From CAIYTF01 sp963664845 (GTDB lineage Bacteria > Bacteroidota > Ignavibacteria > Ignavibacteriales > Ignavibacteriaceae): a stretch of 64,000 bases of DNA. The position numbers and the translations under genes are program-made. A model generated the notes under the pieces. That model was given only the letters and a program-made list of their open reading frames with translations, was not told the origin of the DNA and did no database searches. The first letter of the stretch is position 1, and every line of letters starts with the position of its first letter. The stretch covers positions 2,418,001 through 2,482,000 of the forward strand of contig OY761615.1 in NCBI GenBank assembly GCA_963664845.1, written 5' to 3'. This document shows positions 1 to 9,048 of the stretch, piece by piece.

Positions 1-187
1 GGCAACACGCGTCCGGCGCAGGCACTTGCCCGCCGCCACAGGTTAAACTAGGGCCGGTTACCCATTTCATTCTGCCCCGCCTTCCCGACAGCGGGACAGG
101 ATGTTTTTCCTCTTATACCACACATTACAACGAAATAACTTACCCGCGTTCACCTTCATGCAACTATAACGGCGCATTCGAAAATAC
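1..187. other. Upstream non-coding stretch
   Basis: I see no gene here. A GC-rich hairpin (TCCCG, loop, CGGGA) near 86-101 resembles the REP-like hairpins found elsewhere in the window. The first 60 bases are GC-rich and could be the end of a feature that starts outside the window, but I could not match them to tmRNA, RNase P RNA, SRP RNA or a tRNA. Confidence 0.4.
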
Positions 188-219
188 TTTGTAAGAAACT
201 TTTTCACTGCCTACATTTG
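188..219 (+). promoter_or_regulatory. Bacteroidota-type promoter candidate for the Sel1 operon
   Basis: TTTG at 188-191 and TACATTTG at 212-219 are separated by 20 bases. This is close to the TTTG-N19-TAnnTTTG promoter consensus described for the primary sigma factor of Bacteroidota. The -7 element lies 31 bases upstream of the GTG start at 251, a plausible leader length. Only the sequence match supports it. Confidence 0.5.
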
Positions 220-250
220 TATGTAAGATACATTAATTATAGGGTGACAT

Positions 251-1057
251 GTGAAATATTCCTTTATACTGCTACTGTTGCTCTTATTAGTTTGCCCTAA
301 TTCATTTTCTCAGCTCAATATCGATTCGCTTAAAGCTGCTGCTGCAAAAGGATTTTCAAAAGCGCAATACAGTCTTGGTCTTTGCTATTATTCAGGGAAC
401 GGTGTTCATAGAGATAAGTTGCAGGCAGTGCAATGGTTCCGCAAAGCCGCCATCCAGGGCTTGGCGCCCGCTCAACATGACTTGGGGCTTTGTTATTTCC
501 TTGGTGACGGTGTTGAGACTGATAAGAAGAAAGCGGTGGAGCTTTTTACGCAGGCAGCCGAACAGGGTCTGGCGGATGCACAATTCAATCTCGGGTTATG
601 CTGGTTTCACGCCGAAGGTGTAGCGGCAGACAAAAAGAAAGCAGTTTCGTGGTTTACCAAAGCCTCTGCACAGGGCTTCGCAAAGGCACAGTTTAATCTT
701 GGACTTTGTTATGCTCAGGGAGAAGGAGTAAAGCCTGATATCAGAAAAGCCGTCGAAATGTTTACAAAAGCCGCCGATCAGGGTTTGGCAGAAGCACAAT
801 TCAATCTTGGTGCCTGCTATTCTCAGGGCAACGGCGTTCCAACGGACCGGAACAAAGGAGTTGAATGGTACACAAAGGCTGCGGAACAAAAATTACCGGT
901 AGCCCAATATACTCTGGGTGTATGCTATTTTTATGGTATGGGCATCACTGAGGACAAACAAAAAGCTGTAGTCTGGATCGACAAAGCACGCGCAGCCGGG
1001 CTTGAGAAGGCAACAGAGTTCTGGAATAAGAATGAACTATGGAATTATATTAAATAA
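251..1057 (+). CDS. Secreted Sel1-repeat protein (6 repeats)
   Basis: A 268-residue protein with a cleavable signal peptide (hydrophobic residues about 5-20, ending FSQ) followed by LNIDSLKAAA. That mature N-terminus is shared by the next three genes. Six 36-residue Sel1 repeats follow, each with the AQ.xLGxCY...G.GV..D..KAV.W..KAA.QG pattern. Sel1 repeats are TPR-like alpha-solenoids that act as protein-binding scaffolds; the partner is unknown. The start is GTG at 251, preceded by AGGGTGA. It is the first gene of a tandem run of four paralogs in the same direction, all exported to the periplasm or surface. The count of six is the smallest in the set. Family assignment is firm; function is not. 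Confidence 0.9.
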   Translation: MKYSFILLLLLLLVCPNSFSQLNIDSLKAAAAKGFSKAQYSLGLCYYSGNGVHRDKLQAVQWFRKAAIQGLAPAQHDLGLCYFLGDGVETDKKKAVELFTQAAEQGLADAQFNLGLCWFHAEGVAADKKKAVSWFTKASAQGFAKAQFNLGLCYAQGEGVKPDIRKAVEMFTKAADQGLAEAQFNLGACYSQGNGVPTDRNKGVEWYTKAAEQKLPVAQYTLGVCYFYGMGITEDKQKAVVWIDKARAAGLEKATEFWNKNELWNYIK

Positions 1058-1097
1058 AAGACTTTTATTGATGCTGCATTTTAGATGGGAACACAGT

Positions 1098-2327
1098 ATG
1101 AATACAAAACATCTTATTGCGCTTTTTCTCTTCATTTTTACCACGTCAATATTCCCGCAAATTAATATTGACTCGCTGAAAACTGCAGCGAAGCAGGGTA
1201 ACCCCTCAGCGCAAAATCTACTGGGCGTTTATTATTCCAAGTCTGAGGAATACAATTCAGCCGCAGAGTGTTTCGCTAAAGCTGCAGAACAGGGATTTGC
1301 CGAAGCACAATTGAACTTGGGTATCTGCTACGAATTTGGCCATGGACTTCAGAAGAACAGCACTAAAGCAGTTGACTGGTATAAAAAAGCAGCCGAACAG
1401 GGAATACCAAAAGCCCAGCACTTTCTGGCAGATTGCTATTATAACGGAGATGGAGTAGCAGCCGACACTGTCCAAGCATTCACTTGGTACGAAAAGGCTG
1501 CCCACCAGGGATTTCCCAAAGCACAATTGAGTCTGGCTGATTGTTATGCGAATGGCGCCGGGGTTCAGGCAAATGGGGAAAAAGCGATTGAATGGTACAG
1601 AAAAGCTGCCGAAAATGGTGTGCCCTATGCCCAATATATACTGGGAAACTGCTACCATTTTGGCGAAGGTGTTCCAAGAAATATGGATCTGGCATTTGGA
1701 TGGTTCATGAAGGCTGCGAACCAAGGACTGCCTGATGCACAGTATAATGTTGCTCAATGCTATGCAACTGGAACCGGCGTTCCAGCCAACAATAAAAGCG
1801 CTATTCTTTGGTGCACACTAGCCGCAGAGCAAGGACACGCCCCATCACAAAACCTCCTTGGCGACTGGTATTATAACGGTAACCACGATCTCGTAAAAGA
1901 TGCGAAGAAAGCAATTGAATGGTACACTTTAGCCGCCGCGAAAGGATATGCGATGGCACAATTCAATCTGGGCGATTGTTATGAACAAGGGGCAGGCGTG
2001 GAAGCAGATAAGAAAAAAGCAGTTGAATGGTATAGGAAAGCAGCCGAACAGGGCTCTGCAATGGGACAGCTTGCATTGGGAGTGTGTTTCCATGAAGGAA
2101 TTGGTACCCCTGTGAATTTGATTGAAGCCGCGGAATGGTATCGAAAAGCAGCAGGCCAAGGCTTGGCTGATGCACAATTTCTTCTTGGTCTTTGCTATTA
2201 TTATGGGGACGGCATTACCATGGATAAACAAAAAGCGTCCGTCTGGATTGACAATGCCAGCAAAAATGGTTCTGAAAAAGCAAAACAATTCCTGCAGGAG
2301 TTGGAATCAGATGTTGAGAGCTTTTAA
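1098..2327 (+). CDS. Secreted Sel1-repeat protein (10 repeats)
   Basis: Second paralog of the Sel1 run. The frame is open from 1002, but that would overlap the previous gene and hide the signal peptide. The ATG at 1098 gives MNTKHLIALFLFIF, a proper signal sequence ending FPQ, followed by INIDSLKTAA, so I chose it (409 residues). Ten Sel1 repeats are visible. The first is shortened (about 32 residues, lacking the G.GV loop) and the seventh has a one-residue insertion around NHDLVKD. The 40-base gap to the preceding stop and 54-base gap to the next gene fit an operon. The protein presumably folds as an exported alpha-solenoid scaffold; no enzymatic motif is seen. Confidence 0.88.
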   Translation: MNTKHLIALFLFIFTTSIFPQINIDSLKTAAKQGNPSAQNLLGVYYSKSEEYNSAAECFAKAAEQGFAEAQLNLGICYEFGHGLQKNSTKAVDWYKKAAEQGIPKAQHFLADCYYNGDGVAADTVQAFTWYEKAAHQGFPKAQLSLADCYANGAGVQANGEKAIEWYRKAAENGVPYAQYILGNCYHFGEGVPRNMDLAFGWFMKAANQGLPDAQYNVAQCYATGTGVPANNKSAILWCTLAAEQGHAPSQNLLGDWYYNGNHDLVKDAKKAIEWYTLAAAKGYAMAQFNLGDCYEQGAGVEADKKKAVEWYRKAAEQGSAMGQLALGVCFHEGIGTPVNLIEAAEWYRKAAGQGLADAQFLLGLCYYYGDGITMDKQKASVWIDNASKNGSEKAKQFLQELESDVESF

Positions 2328-2381
2328 GGGCGTTTATTTTAATAAATGCCCACAGATGAATTGTAGAGTAATAAAATCTAT

Positions 2382-3410
2382 ATGAGAAAAGCACTACTGC
2401 TATTTGCCTTCACTTTCATTTTCTGCCCGGCAACGTTTCCTCAAATCAATATTGATATTGATTCGCTAACAGTTGCAGCAGAACAAGGCCAAGCCAATGC
2501 CCAGTACCGGCTTGGCGAATGTTACGACAAAGGTCTTGAAGTCGCATGTGATAAAAAGAAAGCGCTTGAGTGGCTTACCAAAGCAGCAGAACAAGGGCTC
2601 GCCGATGCTCAAAATTATCTGGGGGCCTGCTATTTTGAGGGCACTTGTGTTGAGGAGAACAAAATGAAAGCGGTAGAATGGTTCAGAAAGGCGGCAGATC
2701 AAGGTCTTGCGGCAGGTCAATATAATCTGGGGAAATGTTACCTGTACGGAATTGGAATAATTCCTGATGTGAAGAAAGGCTTCGAATATTTCCTGCTGGC
2801 CGCCAAACACGGGCTCGCCGATGCGCAACATGAAGTTGCAGTATGTTTTTACAAAGGAATGGGCACCACAATCAATAGACCGTTGGCCGTTGAGTGGTTA
2901 ATAAAAGCGTCAGAACAAGGTAATGTCGATGCGCAGCTTACTCTCGCAACATTCTATTTCAACGGTGAGGGGGTAACTGCTGATCCTACAAAAGCAGTAG
3001 GGTGGTGGATAAAGGCGGCCGAAGCCGGTTCTGCCGAAGCACAATTTGATTTGGGCACCAGTCTGTTAACCGGCACGGGGGTTGACGCCAATAAAGAAAA
3101 AGCACTCGTGTGGTTTACCAAAGCGGCGGAAGGTGGTTGGGCCCAGGCACAATACAATCTTGGCGCCTGCTATGCACTGGGTGACGGCATTCAGGAAGAT
3201 AAAAAGAAAGCTGCGCTGTGGTTTAGAATGGCCGCCGAGCAGGATATGCCTGAGGCACAATATCAAGCTGCACTATGCTATTATTATGGCGATGGCGTGG
3301 AAACAGATAAAGCGCAGGCATATTATTGGCTAAATAAAGCAATCGACAATGGCCTAGCAAAAGCAAAAGATTTTTGGAATGAACATGAACTCTCAAAAAG
3401 TTCAAAATAG
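2382..3410 (+). CDS. Secreted Sel1-repeat protein (8 repeats)
   Basis: Third member of the tandem Sel1 family, 342 residues. A signal peptide (residues 1-20, ending TFPQ) precedes INIDIDSLTVAAEQG, in which the shared INIDSL motif carries a small in-frame duplication of ID. Eight Sel1 repeats follow with the family pattern, ending DNGLAKAKDFWNEHEL. That tail closely matches the end of the first gene, so both probably derive from one ancestor. No classical Shine-Dalgarno is obvious before the ATG. Likely exported and scaffold-like; the ligand is unknown. Confidence 0.88.
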   Translation: MRKALLLFAFTFIFCPATFPQINIDIDSLTVAAEQGQANAQYRLGECYDKGLEVACDKKKALEWLTKAAEQGLADAQNYLGACYFEGTCVEENKMKAVEWFRKAADQGLAAGQYNLGKCYLYGIGIIPDVKKGFEYFLLAAKHGLADAQHEVAVCFYKGMGTTINRPLAVEWLIKASEQGNVDAQLTLATFYFNGEGVTADPTKAVGWWIKAAEAGSAEAQFDLGTSLLTGTGVDANKEKALVWFTKAAEGGWAQAQYNLGACYALGDGIQEDKKKAALWFRMAAEQDMPEAQYQAALCYYYGDGVETDKAQAYYWLNKAIDNGLAKAKDFWNEHELSKSSK

Positions 3411-3452
3411 ATATCTCAAATACTCAATAGTATTAACAAAGCAAGGACTTAT

Positions 3453-5333
3453 ATGAAACTTCCTTTAACAATACTGTTATTACTGCTGATTTTTCCATCG
3501 GCATTCCCGCAAATTAATATTGACTCGCTGAAAACTGCGGCAGAAAAAGGTGATGCCAATGCACAACTGAGACTTGGCAGTTATTATGAGTTTGCCGACA
3601 GTCTCACCGTTGATATAACCAAAGCATTCGCATGGTATAAAAAGTCAGCGGAGCAGGGACTTGCCAAAGCACAAACCTATTTGGGAGACTGCTATTACAA
3701 TGGCGCCGGTGTTGCACAAGATCAGGGAAAAGCCGTCGAATGGTACATAAAAGCCGCTGAACAGGGAGAGCCGCTGGCACAATTTGATCTTGGTGATTGC
3801 TATGAGAATGGAGCAGGCATTACTTTGGATAAAAAGAAAGCCGTTGAAATGTACACAAAATCCGCCAACCAGGGATTTGACAGAGCACAAAATGCCCTAG
3901 GTGAATGTCTTCAGTATGGTGATGGAGTTGAACAAGATCAGGCTAAAGCAGTGTCCTTGTATAGTATGGCTGCGGAACAAGGACTGCCCGGGGCGGAATA
4001 CAATTTGGGCTATTGCTATAAATACGGTATAGGAATCAACGCGGATACATTAAAAGCAATAGCATGGTATCAAAAAGCTGCAGAGCAGGAATTGCCGGAA
4101 GCACAATATGAACTTGCCCTCTGCTACGATTTCGGTCATGGTGTGGCAATTGATAAAATAAAAGCTATTGAATTATATACCAAAGCTGCAGAACAAGGGT
4201 GGGCAGATGCTCAATACAATCTTGCTTACAGTTATCGTTTCGGTGATGGCGTTGCCGTGGATAAAAATAAGGCAATAGAGTGGTACACACAAGCGGCAGA
4301 ACAGGAAATGCCTAAAGCGCAGGACGAACTTGGTATATGCTATTTCAATGGAGAGGGTGTTCCTGTTGACCTGAAAAAAGCGGTTGAATGGTACACCAAA
4401 TCCGCTGAGAACGAATGGGCTGACGCACAGGTGAAACTTGCAGTGTGCTATTTGCAGGGCACAGGAGTTGACACCAGCTATGAACAAGCGGTCAAGTGGT
4501 TTGGAAAAGCCGCTGACCAGGGGATGGCGAAAGCACAATTCGCCCTTGGTGCCTTTCTTCACGATGGCGTCGGCATAAAGGCCGACAAGCAGAGAGCATT
4601 GGAATACTTCACCAAAGCAGCACAACAAGACTTTGCAGAGGCTCAGTTCACTCTTGCCGGATGTTACATGAATGGAGATGGGACTGACACTAACCTTACA
4701 AAAGCGGCAGAGTGGTATTCCAAAGCTGCCGAACAGGGACTGCTCAGCGCTCAGTGTGTTTTGGGCACCATGCTTCTTAACGGTAATGGCGTACCAGTGG
4801 ACAGGAAGAAGGGCCTCGAATTGCTGCTGAAAGCCGCTGAAGGTGGGTTCGCCCAGGCACAATACCTTATCGCCACCATTTATATTAGCGGTGCAGGAGT
4901 CGAAAAAAACAATGCCAAGGCTTTTGAGTTGCTTACAAAATCAGCCGATCAGGATAACATCGACGCACAATATCTGCTGGGGCTCTGTTATAATGAAGGC
5001 ATGGGTGTGGAGGTTGATAAAAAAACCGCCGCCGGATTAGTCTTACAAGCAGCAAAACGTGGTTACGCCCAGGCACAGCTAATGATAGGGAACTATTACC
5101 TGATTGGAAACGGAGTATTGGCAAACAAGGTTGAAGCACTGGCCTGGATCACTAAAGCCGCCGAACAAGGAGTGGCAGATGCCCAGTTTCTTCTTGGTGT
5201 ATGTTATTATTCCGGTGATGGCAGTCCGGTCGATAAAGTTAAAGCATCTTACTGGCTTGAGAAGGCCAAATCCAACGGGTCAGAAAAAGCTGCAGATTAT
5301 CTGAACCAAATCGAATCAACGTATGATCAATAA
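3453..5333 (+). CDS. Secreted Sel1-repeat protein (16 repeats)
   Basis: Fourth and longest Sel1 paralog, 626 residues. It has a signal peptide (MKLPLTILLLLLIFPSAFPQ) and the common mature start INIDSLKTAAEKG. Sixteen consecutive 36-residue Sel1 units fill the protein almost to the end, with a short acidic tail (IESTYDQ). AAGGA lies 7-11 bases before the ATG. The repeat number (6, 10, 8, 16 along the run) suggests growth and loss of units by recombination. A long superhelical scaffold is expected. It is followed after 39 bases by a lipoprotein gene that is probably co-transcribed. Confidence 0.9.
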   Translation: MKLPLTILLLLLIFPSAFPQINIDSLKTAAEKGDANAQLRLGSYYEFADSLTVDITKAFAWYKKSAEQGLAKAQTYLGDCYYNGAGVAQDQGKAVEWYIKAAEQGEPLAQFDLGDCYENGAGITLDKKKAVEMYTKSANQGFDRAQNALGECLQYGDGVEQDQAKAVSLYSMAAEQGLPGAEYNLGYCYKYGIGINADTLKAIAWYQKAAEQELPEAQYELALCYDFGHGVAIDKIKAIELYTKAAEQGWADAQYNLAYSYRFGDGVAVDKNKAIEWYTQAAEQEMPKAQDELGICYFNGEGVPVDLKKAVEWYTKSAENEWADAQVKLAVCYLQGTGVDTSYEQAVKWFGKAADQGMAKAQFALGAFLHDGVGIKADKQRALEYFTKAAQQDFAEAQFTLAGCYMNGDGTDTNLTKAAEWYSKAAEQGLLSAQCVLGTMLLNGNGVPVDRKKGLELLLKAAEGGFAQAQYLIATIYISGAGVEKNNAKAFELLTKSADQDNIDAQYLLGLCYNEGMGVEVDKKTAAGLVLQAAKRGYAQAQLMIGNYYLIGNGVLANKVEALAWITKAAEQGVADAQFLLGVCYYSGDGSPVDKVKASYWLEKAKSNGSEKAADYLNQIESTYDQ

Positions 5334-5372
5334 TATTTGTTTAAATTGCGTAATCAATTGGGAGCCACTTTT

Positions 5373-6191
5373 ATGAGAACTCAGCTATGTATTCTGCGTT
5401 CATTTCCGGAGTATGATAAACCGCGATTGGTCCTCGCGCACGTTATTAACAGTGCCATGGTCGGCCTGTTTCTGGTCTTCTTCTTCGCGGGTTGTACGCA
5501 AACTATTGTATATGATTCCAATCTGCCACCTACACCGCTTATGAAACAAGCCGGCGAGATCTATATTGCCCCCTCATATGGGACCAATGGTGTTAACGTA
5601 AATGCGGCTGCCGCATTCTTAGGACAGTTTGAAGTGGCAGGCAGCATGCTCTACAATGAATCCGGCAGCGACCGGCTTAACATACACGATGTGCTCATGG
5701 ACCGGCTCTACCAGGATTCGCACATCTTCCGATACTACGAGTTTATGGGTGGTGCCTTCTTTCCCTTTGAAGAGCATATGGTATTTGAACTGTTCTTTGG
5801 AACCGGACAGGGAACCGCAGAAGATTATACCTACAGCCATGAAATATGGGAGGGGAAGGATGCTACCATATTAAAAACCGAATCCGGTTCTTTTAAGAAA
5901 ATATTTGCTCAACTCAATATTGGCAAGCGAACCAAGACCTCAAAATCCGGATTTGCTTTGCGATGCAGCTATATCGATTTCAACCAGTATCAAAAAGCTC
6001 ACTCCAAACGCGGCATCGTGAGCACCGGTACTCCATCGGGCATACTCTGGGAACCGACATTCTTTGCCGAAATCGGCGGCGATAACGTGCGGCTTGCAGG
6101 AGAGATAGTCTACCCCTTTGAACCGCACGAACTGGAATTCGGCGTTAAATCTTTTGTCATTTCCGTTGGGTTGGTGGTGAGCATCCTTTGA
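5373..6191 (+). CDS. Putative outer-membrane-associated lipoprotein
   Basis: About 272 residues, no family recognised. I chose the ATG at 5373 because GGGAG lies 10 bases upstream; a later ATG at 5457 would leave a tighter lipoprotein signal. A hydrophobic stretch ending in FFFAGC looks like a lipobox, with Cys as the lipidated residue. The mature part alternates short hydrophobic and aromatic strands (for example YEFMGGAFFPFEEHMVFELFFG and FALRCSYIDFNQY), which fits a beta-rich or small beta-barrel-like protein. The last strands end in FVISVGLVVSIL. It closes the Sel1 run and is a plausible membrane partner of those secreted scaffolds, but that link rests only on position. Confidence 0.55.
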   Translation: MRTQLCILRSFPEYDKPRLVLAHVINSAMVGLFLVFFFAGCTQTIVYDSNLPPTPLMKQAGEIYIAPSYGTNGVNVNAAAAFLGQFEVAGSMLYNESGSDRLNIHDVLMDRLYQDSHIFRYYEFMGGAFFPFEEHMVFELFFGTGQGTAEDYTYSHEIWEGKDATILKTESGSFKKIFAQLNIGKRTKTSKSGFALRCSYIDFNQYQKAHSKRGIVSTGTPSGILWEPTFFAEIGGDNVRLAGEIVYPFEPHELEFGVKSFVISVGLVVSIL

Positions 6192-6606
6192 CCACAGATT
6201 GAAACTGAGCATCACTGAACCCACCGGATATGGCTGAACAGGAGGTATTTCGCAAACCTCCCTGAGGATTGTTTGATTACACTGGTCATGACCTAAGATA
6301 CTTGCCCTTTTCCAGTCTGCGAGTGCTGCTGCACTTCACTTGCCTTCGCTGCGCTCCGGCATCGTGCTGTTCCGGAGTACCCGCGAGCTAACCATTTACA
6401 CAATCCGCATTACACTCCCTACCCTTTCAATGATTTCCTGTTTCCATGCTTCCCATCTTATCTGTTATTGAGAGCTTCCCCATTTTCTCTTTGCGTGCAT
6501 TCCGTGATTCTCTTTATTTTTCCTGGTTTCCTTTGCTTCCCATGGTTCCTTTTCCTTTCCGTGGTTCTTTTTCCGTATATTTCAACTTCAATTTTTTAAG
6601 AGATTT
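6192..6606. other. Gene-free stretch with weak hairpin and CCGTG-type repeats
   Basis: No gene is supported. A hairpin GGAGGT/ACCTCC at 6241-6261 may be a weak terminator for the Sel1/lipoprotein run. From about 6425 to 6590 there is a pyrimidine-rich stretch with repeated TTCCGTG, TTTCCTGG and TTCCCATG words. This is the reverse-complement orientation of the CACGGAA-rich stretch near 47.8 kb. An 80-codon open frame here (6446-6688) is a by-product of that repeat. Confidence 0.6.
6425..6590 (-). repeat. Degenerate CACGGAA-type intergenic repeat (reverse orientation)
   Basis: Short words such as TTCCGTGATT, TTTCCGTGGTT and TTTTTCCGT recur at irregular spacing. The same words, in the other orientation, fill 47754-47935. 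The stretch ends just before prfA and may form part of its leader. Confidence 0.5.
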
Positions 6607-7689
6607 ATGCTTTTCATCGAAAAACTATACAAAGTCAAAGACAAATACGATCGCATCCTCGAACAACTTTCTGATCCGGGAAATCTGACCAATCAGGATA
6701 AGCTCATCCAATTGAGCAAAGAGCGCAGTGACCTGACACCGCTGATCGAGTGCTATGCAAAGTATCAGAAAACAGCCAAAGACATTGAGGACAACAAAGA
6801 AATAATTTCCCTTGCGGAGGACAAAGACCTGGTCGATATGGCCGAAGCTGAAATAGGTGAATTGCAAAGCCAGCTTCTGGCTCTTGAGGAAGAGCTCAAA
6901 GTACTCCTGCTGCCCAAGGATCCGAATGATGATAAAAACGTTATTCTGGAAATTCGCGCCGGCACCGGCGGTGAAGAAGCGGCACTTTTTGCAGCCTCTC
7001 TGTTCCGCATGTACTCCCGTTACGCGGAGACAAGAAACTGGAAACTGGAAGTGATCGATTTGAACGAAACGGGTCTTGGCGGACTGAAGGAAATTGTGTT
7101 TTCTATCATTGGCTCAAAGGTCTATGGTGATTTGAAGTTTGAAAGCGGTGTGCATCGTGTGCAGCGTGTACCGGAAACCGAGGCAGGCGGAAGGGTTCAC
7201 ACCTCTGCGGCATCCGTAGCAGTTCTGCCCGAAGTTGAAGACGTGCAAATCGATATTAATCCCGCCGATTTGAAAATTGACGTTTTCAGAAGCGGTGGGG
7301 CAGGCGGCCAGAACGTGAACAAGGTTGAGACGGCAATTCGCATAACTCACCTGCCAACCGGCATTGTTGTGCAATGTCAGGATGAACGTTCGCAATTAAA
7401 AAATCGCCAGAAAGCAATGAAAGTTCTGCGCGCCCGCATGTTCGACGCAAAATCGAAGGAACAGAAAAGCGAGATAGCGGCAACACGAAAGTTAATGGTA
7501 GGCAGTGGTGACCGAAGCGATAAGATCAGAACGTATAATTTCCCACAAAACCGCATAACCGATCACCGCATTGGCTTAACGATGTATAATCTCAGCGAAG
7601 TGATCAACGGTGATCTGGATCATTTGCTTGAGCAACTGAAATTGGCTGACAAAACAGAACGGCTGCAAACCGAGCTGGATTTCAAATAG
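6607..7689 (+). CDS. prfA: Peptide chain release factor 1
   Basis: A 360-residue class I release factor, the usual length for RF1. It recognises UAA and UAG in the ribosomal A site and triggers hydrolysis of the peptidyl-tRNA ester. The GGQ catalytic motif is at residues 233-235 inside the conserved SGGAGGQNVNKVETAIR block. The stop-codon-reading tripeptide is PET (189-191), in HRVQRVPETEAGGRVHTSA. This PxT form identifies RF1 rather than RF2, which carries SPF. The N-terminal coiled-coil region with KDPNDDKN before EIRAGTGGEEA is typical. No prmC methyltransferase gene is adjacent. A perfect hairpin follows the stop. Confidence 0.97.
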   Translation: MLFIEKLYKVKDKYDRILEQLSDPGNLTNQDKLIQLSKERSDLTPLIECYAKYQKTAKDIEDNKEIISLAEDKDLVDMAEAEIGELQSQLLALEEELKVLLLPKDPNDDKNVILEIRAGTGGEEAALFAASLFRMYSRYAETRNWKLEVIDLNETGLGGLKEIVFSIIGSKVYGDLKFESGVHRVQRVPETEAGGRVHTSAASVAVLPEVEDVQIDINPADLKIDVFRSGGAGGQNVNKVETAIRITHLPTGIVVQCQDERSQLKNRQKAMKVLRARMFDAKSKEQKSEIAATRKLMVGSGDRSDKIRTYNFPQNRITDHRIGLTMYNLSEVINGDLDHLLEQLKLADKTERLQTELDFK

Positions 7690-7706
7690 ACGTGAGGTTT
7701 TAGAAT

Positions 7707-7736
7707 GCAGATCGAATGCCGCGGGATTCGATCTGC
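7707..7736. terminator. Bidirectional terminator between prfA and the TPR gene
   Basis: Perfect 11-base stem GCAGATCGAAT / ATTCGATCTGC with an 8-base loop, placed between two convergent stop codons. There is no strong T-run on either side. Confidence 0.65.
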
Positions 7737-7746
7737 TTAACATCAG

Positions 7747-8895
7747 CTAATTCAACTTGTATGGTGTCTGCAAATAGAGTTTTGCATTTTCATGAGAGGT
7801 GCCATACTTTTTCAGATCCAGTGTCTGGTTATAAAGGCTTATTGCATCTTCTCTTTTCCCCAGTGCATCACTCATCATTCCCGCATACAACACTGCGTTC
7901 ACCAGAAAGCCCGTTGTTTCATCTTTATCCACGTGCCTGCTCAGATCAGCCGTTTGCTTAAACCAGAACAATGCCGAGTCTGGACGCGAATATGTTTTAT
8001 AATACAGTCCCAAATAATATGCAGCTTCACGCTTTGTTTTTTCGTTATAACCGTATTCTTTGTTGAGGCATTTGGCGTAAATATTCTGAAACATCGTAAA
8101 ATATTCTACAGTGGCGCCCCTTTGTACGGCAATGCGTCCTTTCCAGCGAACGAACACAGGATTGTTTGGAAATTCCTTCAGCAGCGAGGTCGCGTATTCA
8201 TCAGCTTTGTACGGGTTCCCCTCGTTATTGGAATACAGGGTCATAAGAAAATACTGCGCTTCATATTTTGAATATTTGCCCGTATGCGCTACCTCATTCA
8301 ACTGTTCAATCCCTTTTGCTTTATCGCCTGAAGGGAAAAATATCATGAGCGGTTTGACCAGGGGAAACTGATCAGGGATTACTGCCGCATAATAATTATA
8401 CAGCCCAAAGCCGAGCAGCACATCTTTGTTGTTGGGATCAAGTTTTGCAGCATGCTGCACAATGGGCAGGGCTTCCCGGCCATCATCGACGGATTTCAAC
8501 CAGCTTTCGCGGATGGCCCGCAGTCTGCCGCGGAACCCGATAGCCCCGCCTTTAAAAAACAACGCATTTACGTCATCGGGGTTACTCTCCAGTATCTTAT
8601 CACACTGATAGATCACATCTTCCAGTTTTTGGAAGAACAGATCATCATTGGCCTCATTGTCAATATCGACGAGAATTTTCCACCAGTCTATTGTCGCAAG
8701 AAAGAATCTCCCGGCCGGGTTTTCCGGATAGTCGCTGATAAGTTTACGGAACGTTGTTTCGGCATTGGCAAAATCGAGCGTATATATTTGATGAATGCCC
8801 CGCGTGATGATTGAATCAACGACAGCGTTTTGAGAAACGGCTTTTCCCGTAAACAATAGGAACAGAATGATTAAAAGTGCGACTGAATTTTTCAT
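7747..8895 (-). CDS. Secreted TPR-like protein
   Basis: A 382-residue protein with a signal peptide (MKNSVALLIILFLLFTGKAVSQ) and helical repeats of TPR character. Examples are FANAETTFRKLISDYPENPAGRF near residue 45, a segment with NPDDVNALFFKGGAIGFRG near 105, and the C-terminal DALGKREDAISLYNQTLDL. Such proteins usually bind partners in the periplasm; no enzymatic motif is seen. It is convergent with prfA and divergent from the DUF1015 gene downstream, so it is probably transcribed alone. I cannot name a specific function. Confidence 0.75.
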   Translation of the reverse strand: MKNSVALLIILFLLFTGKAVSQNAVVDSIITRGIHQIYTLDFANAETTFRKLISDYPENPAGRFFLATIDWWKILVDIDNEANDDLFFQKLEDVIYQCDKILESNPDDVNALFFKGGAIGFRGRLRAIRESWLKSVDDGREALPIVQHAAKLDPNNKDVLLGFGLYNYYAAVIPDQFPLVKPLMIFFPSGDKAKGIEQLNEVAHTGKYSKYEAQYFLMTLYSNNEGNPYKADEYATSLLKEFPNNPVFVRWKGRIAVQRGATVEYFTMFQNIYAKCLNKEYGYNEKTKREAAYYLGLYYKTYSRPDSALFWFKQTADLSRHVDKDETTGFLVNAVLYAGMMSDALGKREDAISLYNQTLDLKKYGTSHENAKLYLQTPYKLN

Positions 8896-9048
8896 AATGA
8901 CCGGATAATTCCATAATAGTATATAAGTGAGACAGAAATATAAGAGGAAAAGTTGCAGAATGCCATTAACAAAACCGTCTATTCATACTGCGTAAATCAA
9001 ATTATTTTCCGAAATTAGGGAAACAAATTTAATTCATTAGGAGAAATC

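Noticed and set aside
1..130. Possible end of a structured RNA
   Set aside because: Compared by eye with tmRNA, RNase P RNA, SRP RNA and tRNA signatures; no conserved core was found.
392..889. Antisense open frames inside the Sel1 genes (also 1257-1757, 1929-2288, 4173-4862)
   Set aside because: They are by-products of the regular 108-base Sel1 coding repeat. No signal peptide, start signal or family match of their own.
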